Positions 48,682 through 56,320 of a DNA stretch of 64,000 bases are shown in pieces. Below the pieces are notes generated by a model. That model worked only from the letters and a program-made list of their open reading frames with translations, had not been told where the DNA came from and ran no database searches. The stretch comes from Sciscionella sediminilitoris (GTDB lineage Bacteria; Actinomycetota; Actinomycetes; Mycobacteriales; Pseudonocardiaceae): assembly GCF_000737195.2 (NCBI RefSeq), contig NZ_JALM01000034.1, positions 62,001 through 126,000 on the forward strand, in the 5' to 3' direction. How positions within the stretch are numbered: position 1 is the first letter of the stretch; each line of letters starts with the position of its first letter. Both the position numbers and the translations under genes were made by a program.

Positions 48682-48709
48682 TTTGTTGCAAAACTAGTTT
48701 GTGACAAAA
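48681..48709. promoter_or_regulatory. MarR-type palindromic operator
   Basis: Between the divergent decarboxylase and regulator lies TTTTGT-TG-CAAAACTAGTTTG-TG-ACAAAA, a near-perfect palindrome centred on AAACTAGTTT (48691-48700). It is AT-rich in GC-rich surroundings and abuts the decarboxylase ATG, so a bound repressor would block its transcription or initiation. The site also overlaps a possible GTG of the regulator, suggesting autoregulation. Confidence 0.7.
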
Positions 48710-48733
48710 GGCGCTTTCGGTCAAGCTGACAGC

Positions 48734-49171
48734 ATGGACACTGCCGCCGAACTCAGCCGCACACTGGGCCCACTGCGTCGTGCGGTGCTACGCGCGACCC
48801 GTACCGCGGCGAACCTGCCTGACCTGCCCGAGGCACAGATCGAACTACTGCGCACGCTGATCGCCGAGGGCCCACTCAACCCGCGCACCGTCGCGGCGCG
48901 GCTGCGCATCGCACCGTCGACGGTGAGCAACCTGGTCAAGACCATGAGCGCGACCGGTTTGATCGAGCGCGAGACGGCACCGAACGACCTGCGCACGGTG
49001 CACCTCACCGCCTCGGCAAAGGCGCGTGATCTGCTCGACCGCTACGACCGGACGAGCACGGCGACACTTGCCCACTCGATCGGGCTGTTATCAGCGAACG
49101 AACGGAACACCCTGGAGGCCGCGCTACCGATCCTCGGACGGCTGACCGAGCAGCTCGAGGTGCGCAACTAG
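48734..49171 (+). CDS. MarR-family regulator of phenolic acid decarboxylase
   Basis: A 145-residue winged-helix protein with the MarR core: LLRTLIAEGPLNPRTVAARLRIAPSTVSNLVKTM, then a wing with GLIERETAPNDLRTVHLT, and long dimerisation helices at both ends. ATG 48734 is preferred. GTG 48701 in the same frame falls inside the operator and would add 11 poorly conserved residues. Neither start has a strong ribosome site. Divergent placement and the shared palindrome make it the likely repressor of the decarboxylase and of itself. Confidence 0.88.
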   Translation: MDTAAELSRTLGPLRRAVLRATRTAANLPDLPEAQIELLRTLIAEGPLNPRTVAARLRIAPSTVSNLVKTMSATGLIERETAPNDLRTVHLTASAKARDLLDRYDRTSTATLAHSIGLLSANERNTLEAALPILGRLTEQLEVRN

Positions 49172-49283
49172 CGGATGCCTGCGCGCCGCACTCCATGGCT
49201 TCGCGACGTGAGGGGTAATCAGCCGTTCGGGCCTGGACCTCAAATCGCGAGCTCTCACCGCCGGGCGTGCACAGATCGGGCCG

Positions 49284-50247
49284 GTGGCGTTCTACGGGCG
49301 CTGCTCGACGGAGGGCAACCAGGATCGCGCGGCTGGCGGCGTGGCGCAATGCCACGACCTTCGTGGAACCGCTCGGCGATGAGGTGGTGCGCCGCTTTCT
49401 AGCCGATCTCCTGGAGGGGAACGGGCACCGGGCGATTGCTAATGCCTTGAACCGGGACTGCATCCCGTGTCCCTCGGCGGCGCGGCCGGAGCAGAATCGG
49501 CACCGGCATGGTGACGGGTGGCAGTCCAGCACCGTGCGCGCGATTCTCGACAACCCGCGCTATACCGGCTATGCGGTGTTCGGGCGCTGGACGGGCCACG
49601 AAACGCTGCTCGATCCGAACGACGTTGCGGCCGGGTACGTCACGCGTTCGCGGCGCGCTGCGGCGTCCTCGGTGGTGCGCTCGCGCAAGCCCGCGTATCG
49701 CCCGCGCCCTGGCTCCCCACTGCTGGAGACGCACCCGACGAACGTCTACCTGCGCGAGGCACACGTGATCGGGCCGCTGAACGAGTGGCTGGATCGGTGG
49801 TTCGGGCGCGAACAACGGCAGACCACGGTGGAAGCGATGCTCGGTGTGGACCTCGCGAACCCGGATACGGTACGCGCCAAACAGGTCAAGGCAAGCATTG
49901 CCGACGCAGAGAAGCGCCGACACCGCTTACAAGCCGCGATCGAGGCTGGGGCCGACCCGGACGCGCTGATTGACGGACTCAACCGGGCCAAGGCGGACAA
50001 GGACGCGGCTAAGGCCGAGCTACGAAGGATCCCTTCGGGGCGGACGGTCGATCGGGTACAGATTGAAGCGGCACTCGATTATCTCGAAGACGTGGATCGG
50101 ATACTCGATCAAGGAAAACCGGAACGATTACAGGAGTTCTACAAGAAACTAGGCTTGGAGCTGATCTTCGATCAAAAAGAGAAAACCGTTGCTGTGAAAG
50201 CGAAATCCCTTGGTAGGGATTCTAAGTGTGTCGGAGGGGGGACTTGA
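49284..50247 (+). pseudogene. Wrecked large serine recombinase (integrase)
   Basis: Remains of a large serine integrase. The catalytic N-terminus VAFYGRCSTEGNQDR starts at GTG 49284 (catalytic Ser codon 49305-49307), but a frameshift follows. The frame that continues reads WRNATTFVEPLG and then jumps straight to DEVVRRFLADLLEGNGHRAIANALNRD, skipping roughly 120 residues of the catalytic and linker region. The recombinase domain (GWQSSTVRAILDNPRYTGYAVFGRW), a coiled-coil stretch with KADKDAAKAELRR, and a C-terminal tail remain. The zinc-ribbon segment also looks shortened, with the usual cysteines missing. The frame ends at 50245-50247 inside tRNA-Leu, so the element had integrated at the tRNA 3' end. 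Inactive. Confidence 0.85.
50229..50247. other. Putative attachment-site scar in tRNA-Leu 3' end
   Basis: The last codons of the recombinase remnant (ending GGGGGGACTTGA) are also the 3' acceptor and T-arm bases of tRNA-Leu. An integrase gene reading out into a tRNA 3' end is the standard layout of an integrated element's att junction. The crossover core itself cannot be defined without the other end. Confidence 0.5.
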
Positions 50248-50314
50248 ACCCCCACGTCCATTATTAGGACACTAGCACCTCAAGCTAGCGCGTCTGCCAT
50301 TCCGCCACTCCGAC
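50229..50314 (-). tRNA. tRNA-Leu (anticodon GAG)
   Basis: Class II tRNA of 86 bases on the minus strand. Acceptor GTCGGAG (50314-50308) pairs with CTCCGAC, with A73 from base 50229. The anticodon stem CTAGC/GCTAG encloses loop TTGAGGT, giving anticodon GAG (reads CUC/CUU). It has a long variable arm (TGTCCTAATAATGGACG) and a GTTCAAGTC T-loop. CCA is not encoded. Its 3' end overlaps the integrase remnant. Confidence 0.95.
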
Positions 50315-50415
50315 TTGGCTTATTCAGTTGTCCTGCCCGCTCCCTGCGGACAAGGACTACAGTAGCGCATGTTGAATGGACCCTGTAACCCACCCCCGGC
50401 AACTGAGGGAGAACC

Positions 50416-51753
50416 GTGTCTGAGCAGGTGGCGGCCGTGAGTCCGGAGATCGAGCGGGCTGCGCAGGAGGCTGTGTCGCTGACGAGTGAGCTGATCCGGA
50501 TCGATTCAACGAACACGGGTGACCCGGAGACGTTGGTCGGTGAGCGGTCGGCCGCGGAGTTCGTGGCGACGAAGCTGACGGAGGCCGGCTACGCGATCGA
50601 GTATGTGGAGTCGGGCGGTCGTGATCGGCACAATGTGATCACTCGCCTGGAGGGCAGTGACCGCTCTCGTCCGGGTCTGCTGATCCACGGTCATCTGGAT
50701 GTGGTCCCGGCGGAGCCTTCGGAGTGGTCGGTGCATCCGTTCTCGGGCGCAATCCAGGACGGCTATGTGTGGGGCCGTGGCGCGGTGGACATGAAGGACA
50801 TGGACGGGATGATGTTGGCGCTGGCGTTGCATTACAAGCGCCACAACATCGTCCCGCCGCGGGACATCGTGTTCGCTTTCCTGGCGGACGAGGAGGCGGG
50901 CGGTCAGTATGGCGCCTCGTGGCTGGTGGAGCACCGTCCTGAACTGTTCGAGGGGGTCAGTGAGGCGATCAGTGAGGTCGGCGGTTTCTCGGTGACGTTC
51001 GGGGACGGTGTCCGGGCCTATCTGATCGAGACGGCGGAGAAGGGGATCCGTTGGCTGAAGCTGCGTGCGCACGGTGCCCCCGGACATGGCTCGATGGTGC
51101 ACAAGGACAACGCGGTGGCGAAGCTGGCGGCGGCGGTGACCCGGCTGGGCAATCACGAGTTCCCGATCGTGCTGACGGACTCGCTCCGGGAGTTCCTGGA
51201 CGGTGTCTCGGAGCTGACGGGCATGGAGTTCCCGGAGGACGATCTGGAGGGCTCGATCGGGAAGCTGGGCAATCTGGCGCGCATGGTCGGGGCGACGATC
51301 CGGGACACGGCGAACGTGACGATGTTCAACGGTGGTTACAAGTCGAACGTGATCCCGTCGACGGCGACGGCAAGTGTGGACTGCCGGATCCTCCCGGGCC
51401 GGGAAGCGGCGTTCGAGGCGGAGCTGGACGCGTTGCTCGGCCCGGATGTGGAACGGGAGTGGCTGGCGCTGCCGCCGGTGGAGACGAGTTTCGACGGGGC
51501 GATCGTGGACGCGATGAAGGCCTCGATCGTGGCGGAGGATCCGGGTGCGCGCACGCTGCCGTATCTGCTTTCGGCGGGCACGGACGCGAAGTCGTTCCAG
51601 CGGCTGGGGATCCGCAATTTCGGGTTCTCTCCGCTGCAACTGCCCCCGGACCTGGATTTCAGCGCGCTGTTCCACGGTATCGATGAGCGGGTGCCGGTGG
51701 AGGCGCTGAAGTTCGGTACCCGGGTGCTGGACCGGTTCATCCGGGCGAGCTGA
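50416..51753 (+). CDS. M20-family metallopeptidase
   Basis: A 445-residue cytoplasmic zinc peptidase/deacylase of the M20/M25/M40 family. Metal and catalytic residues are visible: H93 (IHGHLDVVPA), D125 (GRGAVDMKDM), E159/E160 (LADEEAGG), and later HGIDERV with the last ligand. The dimerisation domain (about 200-310) has GAPGHGSMVHKDNAV. GTG 50416 follows GAGGGAG. A second M20 gene at 58112 shares the same plan. Substrate is probably a dipeptide or N-acyl amino acid. A strong hairpin follows the stop. Confidence 0.93.
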   Translation: MSEQVAAVSPEIERAAQEAVSLTSELIRIDSTNTGDPETLVGERSAAEFVATKLTEAGYAIEYVESGGRDRHNVITRLEGSDRSRPGLLIHGHLDVVPAEPSEWSVHPFSGAIQDGYVWGRGAVDMKDMDGMMLALALHYKRHNIVPPRDIVFAFLADEEAGGQYGASWLVEHRPELFEGVSEAISEVGGFSVTFGDGVRAYLIETAEKGIRWLKLRAHGAPGHGSMVHKDNAVAKLAAAVTRLGNHEFPIVLTDSLREFLDGVSELTGMEFPEDDLEGSIGKLGNLARMVGATIRDTANVTMFNGGYKSNVIPSTATASVDCRILPGREAAFEAELDALLGPDVEREWLALPPVETSFDGAIVDAMKASIVAEDPGARTLPYLLSAGTDAKSFQRLGIRNFGFSPLQLPPDLDFSALFHGIDERVPVEALKFGTRVLDRFIRAS

Positions 51754-51759
51754 CCGGAG

Positions 51760-51792
51760 GCTGTTCCCGGTGTTCCGCGCACCGGGAACAGC
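51760..51792. terminator. Strong hairpin terminator
   Basis: GCTGTTCCCGGTG, 7-base loop, then its exact reverse complement: a 13-bp perfect stem beginning seven bases after the M20 peptidase stop. It also lies downstream of the convergent DUF5703 gene, so it may serve both strands. Confidence 0.75.
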
Positions 51793-51809
51793 TCACCTCG
51801 CCGCGGTAC

Positions 51810-52040
51810 TCAGACGATGATTCCGGGCACGAGGTGGCGCGGCCTCTTGCGGCGCAGCCACATGTGCCTGCTGCCGTCGGCGAACAGCAGGGTGCGGCAC
51901 AGCTCCCAGCCGCCGAGCTCGGCGTTGATGGACAACTGGATGGCCGCCGCGCGCCGGGAGATCCCCGCGGGAATGCGTAGCGGCCGGTATTCCCAGTCGC
52001 CGACGGTATGTCCCTCCCCGTCGCCGTCCTCTGTGGTCAT
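51810..52040 (-). CDS. DUF5703 family protein
   Basis: A 76-residue soluble protein of the DUF5703 type, found across actinobacteria, function unknown. Family features: WEYRPLRIPAGISRRAA, a central GGWELCRTLLFADGSR and a basic WLRRKRPRH end. ATG 52040 overlaps the stop of the preceding lipoprotein gene (ATGA), so it is the last gene of a three-gene unit with the lipoprotein and the aldo/keto reductase. Confidence 0.85.
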   Translation of the reverse strand: MTTEDGDGEGHTVGDWEYRPLRIPAGISRRAAAIQLSINAELGGWELCRTLLFADGSRHMWLRRKRPRHLVPGIIV

Positions 52041-53011
52041 GGCCGCACCACCGCCAATCCGTCCGTGGCAGCGGAACCGACGAGCACGGCACCGCTGCGC
52101 GGGTCGACGGCCACCGAGTCGGGCGATCCGACGGTGGGGAACCGGTACTTCAGGTCCGGCTCGCCGTGCCCGACCGCGTACCCGGCGACCTCATTCGTTC
52201 CCGTAACCGTAACCCAGATGAGCTTGCGAGTGGGGTCGAAAGCGATCCCGAATGGGGTCTTGCCGACCGGAAAACGCTGGCGCATGAGCACCGGGCCGGT
52301 GGCGAAGGCGAGGAGCTGGTTGCTGCGCGCATCGGTGACGAGCACCCGGCCGTAGCTGTCGGTGACCCCGCGTGCTGCGCCCTGACCTGCGCGGACGCCG
52401 GTCCCGAAGGAGCGCTTGTCGAGCTGCACGTCGTAGAGGGCGGTCCGCACCGGATCGAGGGCGAGGACTTCCTCGCCGACGGCGAAGAGCTGCTCGGGGC
52501 GGACCTTGCCGGTGATGTTCGCCAGGCGCTTGCCGTCCCGGAAGACGCCGACGCTGTCCTTGTCGGGGAAGGCCACGACCAGCCGTCCGTCCCGTAGGAG
52601 CACGGCCGAACTGGGCTTTCCGCCGACCTCGGTGGGGGCACTCCGGCCGGAGGTGGACACGGTGAGTACCGAACCGGGCACGGGCACGAGGGCGCCGCTC
52701 GGTGCCGCGCTGAGTTTGCCCGGTTTGCCCGGTAGTTTCACGGTGCGCGGCTGGGCGGTGAGGTCGTCGAGGTTGTAGAGCAGCAGGGTGTCGGCGCGGG
52801 TGAGGAACAGGGTGCGGTCCACGACGAGGGTGTCGAGCACGGCGCCACCGGTGTCGATGCGGTCGCCCTTGGCCGGTGTGCTCATCGGTACGCTCGCCGG
52901 TTTCGCGGCGCTGGCGTTGTTGGCGACCTGCAACGGGTCCTTGTCCTGGCTGCCGCATCCGGCGAGCAGCGCACCGGCCAGCAGCGCCGCGGCGAGGCGG
53001 GCGGTTTTCAC
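52037..53011 (-). CDS. Lipoprotein with predicted beta-propeller
   Basis: A 324-residue exported lipoprotein. The signal peptide KTARLAAALLAGALLAGCGSQ has a good lipobox (LAGC), so residue 18 or so is acylated and the protein sits on the outer face of the membrane. The rest is made of repeated strand motifs with DxxxxVxV spacing, such as FAVGEEVLALDPVRTALY, VTDSYGRVLVTDARSNQLL and GSPDSVAVDPRSGAVLVG. These suggest a YncE/NHL-like propeller. GTG 53011 follows GAAAGGTGG and overlaps the aldo/keto reductase stop. Function unknown, probably binding rather than catalysis. Confidence 0.85.
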   Translation of the reverse strand: MKTARLAAALLAGALLAGCGSQDKDPLQVANNASAAKPASVPMSTPAKGDRIDTGGAVLDTLVVDRTLFLTRADTLLLYNLDDLTAQPRTVKLPGKPGKLSAAPSGALVPVPGSVLTVSTSGRSAPTEVGGKPSSAVLLRDGRLVVAFPDKDSVGVFRDGKRLANITGKVRPEQLFAVGEEVLALDPVRTALYDVQLDKRSFGTGVRAGQGAARGVTDSYGRVLVTDARSNQLLAFATGPVLMRQRFPVGKTPFGIAFDPTRKLIWVTVTGTNEVAGYAVGHGEPDLKYRFPTVGSPDSVAVDPRSGAVLVGSAATDGLAVVRP

Positions 53012-53970
53012 GAGTGGGGCCACCTTTCCGGGTAGCCGGATCCCGGTTCGCTCACATCGTCGAGCGCGGCCCGGATCGCGGCGGGCAGGGTGAGGTCTTC
53101 GGCGGCGAGGGAACCGGTCAGCTGGGCGGTGTCCCGGGCACCGACCACCGGGGCGACCACGCCGGGACGGTCCCGCACCCAGGCCAGGGCGACGGCGAGC
53201 GGGGAGGTACCGAGGCCGTCCGCGGCGGTGGTGATCGCCTCCACGATGCGGGCGACCCGTTCGGTGCGATGGCGGTCGACGTATCCGGCGTATTCGGGGT
53301 CGGCGCCGCGCGAATCGGCCGGGGTGCCGGTGCGGTACTTGCCGGTGAGCACGCCCCTGCCGAGCGGGGCCCAGGGCAGCAGCCCGATCCCGTGGTACTC
53401 GGCGGCCGGGATGACCTCGCGTTCGATTCCGCGTTCGGCGAGCGAGTACTCGTGCTGGGTGGACACGATCGGCACTGTGGCACAGGCGGCGGTGGCCAGC
53501 TGCCATCCGGTGTAGTTGGCCACCCCGATGTAGCGGACCTTGCCCGAACGCAGGGCGTAGTCCATCGCGGACAGGGTTTCCTCGAGTGGCACGTTCGGAT
53601 CCCAGGCGTGCAGCTGCCACAGGTCGATGTGGTCCACTCCGAGCCTGCGCAGTGATCCGTCCAGTGCCCCGAGCAGCGAGCCGCGGGAGGCACCGCCGCC
53701 GAACGGACCGGTGCCGCGGTTGGCGACCGCCTTGGTGGCGAGCACGATCTCCTCGCGGGGGACGAGGTCGCCGAGAAGTCCGCCGAGCAGTTCCTCGGTC
53801 TCGCCCTCGCCGTACACGTCGGCGGTGTCCACGAGTGTTCCGCCCGCGTCGACGAACGCGACGAGCTGACTCGCCGCCTCGTCGGCGTCGGTATCGCGCG
53901 CCCAGCCCATGGTGCCGAGCGCCATGCGGGAGACGCGAAGTCCGGAGTTGCCGAGCCGCCGAATCTGCAC
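53008..53970 (-). CDS. Aldo/keto reductase
   Basis: A 320-residue NADPH-dependent oxidoreductase of the AKR superfamily. The catalytic tetrad is recognisable: D50 and Y53-type residues in DTADVYGEGETEELLG, the lysine in VLATKA, and His in DLWQLHAWDPNVP. GTG 53970 is the start; its stop overlaps the lipoprotein start. It diverges from a histidine phosphatase gene across about 50 bases. The natural substrate of this group (general stress-type reductases acting on aldehydes or ketones) is unknown. Confidence 0.92.
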   Translation of the reverse strand: MQIRRLGNSGLRVSRMALGTMGWARDTDADEAASQLVAFVDAGGTLVDTADVYGEGETEELLGGLLGDLVPREEIVLATKAVANRGTGPFGGGASRGSLLGALDGSLRRLGVDHIDLWQLHAWDPNVPLEETLSAMDYALRSGKVRYIGVANYTGWQLATAACATVPIVSTQHEYSLAERGIEREVIPAAEYHGIGLLPWAPLGRGVLTGKYRTGTPADSRGADPEYAGYVDRHRTERVARIVEAITTAADGLGTSPLAVALAWVRDRPGVVAPVVGARDTAQLTGSLAAEDLTLPAAIRAALDDVSEPGSGYPERWPHS

Positions 53971-54021
53971 CTGTTGAAGCGTAATGCGCCCGGTATCGGC
54001 CGGTGCCGTAGGGTGGAAGGC

Positions 54022-54723
54022 GTGGCGACGGTGATCCTGCTACGGCACACGAAATCCAGCGCGAACGGGGCCGGTGTGCTCGCCGGGCGCACTCCCGGAG
54101 TGGAGCTCGCCGAGCGCGGGCACGAACAGGCGCTGGGCCTGGTCGAGCGGCTCGAGGGAGTGCCGATCGCGGAGGTGTGCAGCTCGCCCCTGTTGCGGTG
54201 CAAGCAGACGATCGCCCCGCTGCTGAAGGCGCGCGGGCTCCGTGCCCGCACCGACAAGCGGCTCGCCGAGGTGGACTACGGCGACTGGACCGGGGCCGAG
54301 CTGAAGAAACTGACCAAGGAACCGCTGTGGCGGGTGGTGCAGGCCCATCCCTCGGCGGCGGTGTTCCCCGGCGGGGAAGGGCTCGCGGCCATGCAGGCGC
54401 GGTCGGTCGCGGCGATCCGCGAGCACGACGCGCGGATCAGCGAACAGTACGGTTCCGAGGCGATCTGGCTGGCCTGCAGCCACGGTGATGTCATCAAGTC
54501 AGTGCTCGCCGATGCGCTCGGGATGCATCTGGATTCGTTCCAGCGGATCGTGGTCGATCCGGGATCGGTCTCGGTCGTCCGGTTCACCGAGACCCGGCCG
54601 TTCGTGGTGCGCAGCAACGACCTCGGCGGGGACCTGTCCGGGATCGTCGCGCCGAAACCCGCGAAGTCGAAGGGCAAGCGGGGCTCCTCGGACGCGGTCG
54701 TGGGCGGTTCCACCGGAAACTGA
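54022..54723 (+). CDS. Histidine phosphatase (phosphoglycerate mutase-like, MSMEG_4193 type)
   Basis: A 233-residue histidine phosphatase. The phospho-histidine motif is LLRHTKS (RHT where many have RHG), the acid is E in LAEVDYGDWTG, and the second histidine is in WLACSHGDVIK. The N-terminal VATVILLRHTKSSANGAGVLAGRTPG matches the actinobacterial MSMEG_4193-type group. GTG 54022 has GGTGGAAGG upstream; a longer frame from 53974 overlaps the divergent promoter. The C-terminus (KPAKSKGKRGSS) is a basic low-complexity tail. Substrate unknown. Confidence 0.88.
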   Translation: MATVILLRHTKSSANGAGVLAGRTPGVELAERGHEQALGLVERLEGVPIAEVCSSPLLRCKQTIAPLLKARGLRARTDKRLAEVDYGDWTGAELKKLTKEPLWRVVQAHPSAAVFPGGEGLAAMQARSVAAIREHDARISEQYGSEAIWLACSHGDVIKSVLADALGMHLDSFQRIVVDPGSVSVVRFTETRPFVVRSNDLGGDLSGIVAPKPAKSKGKRGSSDAVVGGSTGN

Positions 54724-54749
54724 GCAGCGCACTCGGGAAATTCAGCGAC

Positions 54750-54785
54750 GGTTCTAGGGTGGTTCTGCGCGGATTCTCAGGTTCT
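54750..54785 (+). promoter_or_regulatory. GGTTCT direct repeats upstream of HtrA gene
   Basis: GGTTCT occurs at 54750, 54761 and 54780. The first two are exactly 11 bases apart, one helical turn. Direct repeats at this spacing are typical of OmpR-family regulator sites, and HtrA genes are usually controlled by envelope-stress two-component systems. No -10 is obvious. Confidence 0.4.
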
Positions 54786-54802
54786 GGTCTCATCCTTGAA
54801 CC

Positions 54803-56194
54803 ATGACCGAGAACACGCCGCCGCAGGACGAACCGCAACCGCAACCGCAGCAGCCCCAGCCGGGGCAGGCGTGGTGGCAGCAGCACAGCGCGACCCCGCC
54901 GTACGGCGCCGCGCAGCAGCAACAGCAGCCCGGAGCGCCGCAGTACACCATGCCGATCGGCACCGTTCCCGGACCGGAGCGCCCGAAACGCAAGGTCACC
55001 GGGCCGATCGTGATCACCGCGCTCATCGCGGGCCTGATCGGTGGCGGTGTGGGAGTCGGCGGCAGTGCGCTGTTCGCGAGTGGTTCGGATGCCCCGCTGC
55101 TGACCTCGCAGCCGCAGTCCTCGAGCAGCGTGAGCACCAAGCCGGGCTCGGTGTCCTACGCGGCCGAGGTGGCCCTGAAATCGACGGTGGACATCAAGAC
55201 GGCCACTCAGCAGGGGCAGGGTGAGGGCACCGGGATCGTGCTGACCCAGGACGGCTACATCCTGACGAACAACCACGTGGTCGCAGGCGCGGACAACGGC
55301 GGGCGTATCCAGGTGACCGGTCCGGACGGCAAGAAGTACTCGGCGAGCATCAAGGGCACCGCGCCCTCCTACGACCTCGCGGTCATCAAACTCGACGGGG
55401 CGAGCGGACTGACCCCGGCCAAGCTCGGCCAGTCGAGCAACCTGAAGGTCGGCCAGCAGGTCGCGGCGGTCGGCAGCCCGTACGGCTTCACCGACTCGGT
55501 GACCTCGGGCATCGTCAGTGCCCTTTCCCGCACGGTCACCGCGCAGTCCGAGGACGGCCAGATGGTGGTCTACAACGCGCTGCAGACCGATGCCTCGATC
55601 AACTTCGGCAACTCCGGAGGACCGCTGGTGAACATGGACGGCCAGGTGGTCGGGGTGAACTCGGCGAAGTACTCCGGCAACGGTCAGAGCGGCCAGGGCC
55701 AGGGCCAGGAGGACGGCGGTGCGCAGGGGATCGGCTACTCGATCCCGATCGACACCGCGAAACGGGTCGCGAACGAGCTCATGCAGAACGGCAAGGCGAC
55801 CAAACCCCAGCTCGGGGTGACCGGTTCCGTCGGTTCGCAGGGCACGGCCCGCGAGGGAGGTGCCCCGCTCGGTGAGGTGAGCTCGGGTGGTGCGGCCGAG
55901 AAGGCGGGCATCAAGCAGGGTGATGTGGTCACCAAGCTCGGGAACACCCCGATCAGTTCGTACGCGGACCTGATGGCGCAGGTGCTCAAGCACCAGCCGG
56001 GCGAGACGATTCCGGTCACCGTGAAGCACTCGGACGGTTCGGAGCAGACGGTCAACGTGACGCTCGGCAGCACGACCGACACCAAGCAGACGACGGTTTC
56101 CCCGCAGCAGGAGAACCCGTTCGGCGGTGGTGGCGGCAACCCGTTCGGCGGTGGCAACGGTGGGGGAGGGATCCCCGGATTCGGTGGGAACTGA
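54803..56194 (+). CDS. HtrA/DegP-type membrane serine protease with PDZ domain
   Basis: A 463-residue envelope protease. A cytoplasmic Gln/Pro-rich head (1-65), one transmembrane helix (66-92), a linker, then a trypsin-fold domain with H158 (TNNHVV), D191 (SYDLAVIKL) and S271 (GNSGGPL). A PDZ domain follows (about 335-420, VSSGGAAEKAGIKQGDVV). The C-terminus is a Gly-rich tail with NPFGGGGG/NPFGGGNGGGG repeats. The architecture matches actinobacterial PepD/HtrA proteins that degrade or refold damaged extracytoplasmic proteins. Expression probably responds to envelope stress through the repeats upstream. Confidence 0.94.
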   Translation: MTENTPPQDEPQPQPQQPQPGQAWWQQHSATPPYGAAQQQQQPGAPQYTMPIGTVPGPERPKRKVTGPIVITALIAGLIGGGVGVGGSALFASGSDAPLLTSQPQSSSSVSTKPGSVSYAAEVALKSTVDIKTATQQGQGEGTGIVLTQDGYILTNNHVVAGADNGGRIQVTGPDGKKYSASIKGTAPSYDLAVIKLDGASGLTPAKLGQSSNLKVGQQVAAVGSPYGFTDSVTSGIVSALSRTVTAQSEDGQMVVYNALQTDASINFGNSGGPLVNMDGQVVGVNSAKYSGNGQSGQGQGQEDGGAQGIGYSIPIDTAKRVANELMQNGKATKPQLGVTGSVGSQGTAREGGAPLGEVSSGGAAEKAGIKQGDVVTKLGNTPISSYADLMAQVLKHQPGETIPVTVKHSDGSEQTVNVTLGSTTDTKQTTVSPQQENPFGGGGGNPFGGGNGGGGIPGFGGN

Positions 56195-56208
56195 GTTCTC
56201 ATCCGCGA

Positions 56209-56249
56209 GACGTGGGGCCAGGGTTCGCGCATCGCCCTGGCCTCACGTC
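56209..56249. terminator. 15-bp stem hairpin after HtrA gene
   Basis: GACGTGGGGCCAGGG (56209-56223) pairs with 56235-56249 over all 15 positions, one being G-U, around an 11-base loop, starting 15 bases after the HtrA stop. Likely the HtrA terminator. Confidence 0.75.
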
Positions 56250-56273
56250 GCATCACGGGGCCGCACCAGGGAA

Positions 56274-56305
56274 CGCCACGGCCGCCGGACACGGCGGCCG
56301 TGGCG
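56274..56305. terminator. 14-bp perfect hairpin after M4 peptidase gene
   Basis: CGCCACGGCCGCCG, loop GACA, then its exact reverse complement. Lies 16 bases beyond the end of the minus-strand metalloprotease gene and is the natural terminator for it. It stands in tandem with the HtrA hairpin. Confidence 0.75.
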
Positions 56306-56320
56306 CACGGCTGTCGGGGC

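Noticed and set aside
48701..48733. GTG 48701 as start of the MarR gene
   Set aside because: It falls inside the palindromic operator and adds residues not typical of the family; ATG 48734 was preferred, though without a strong ribosome site.
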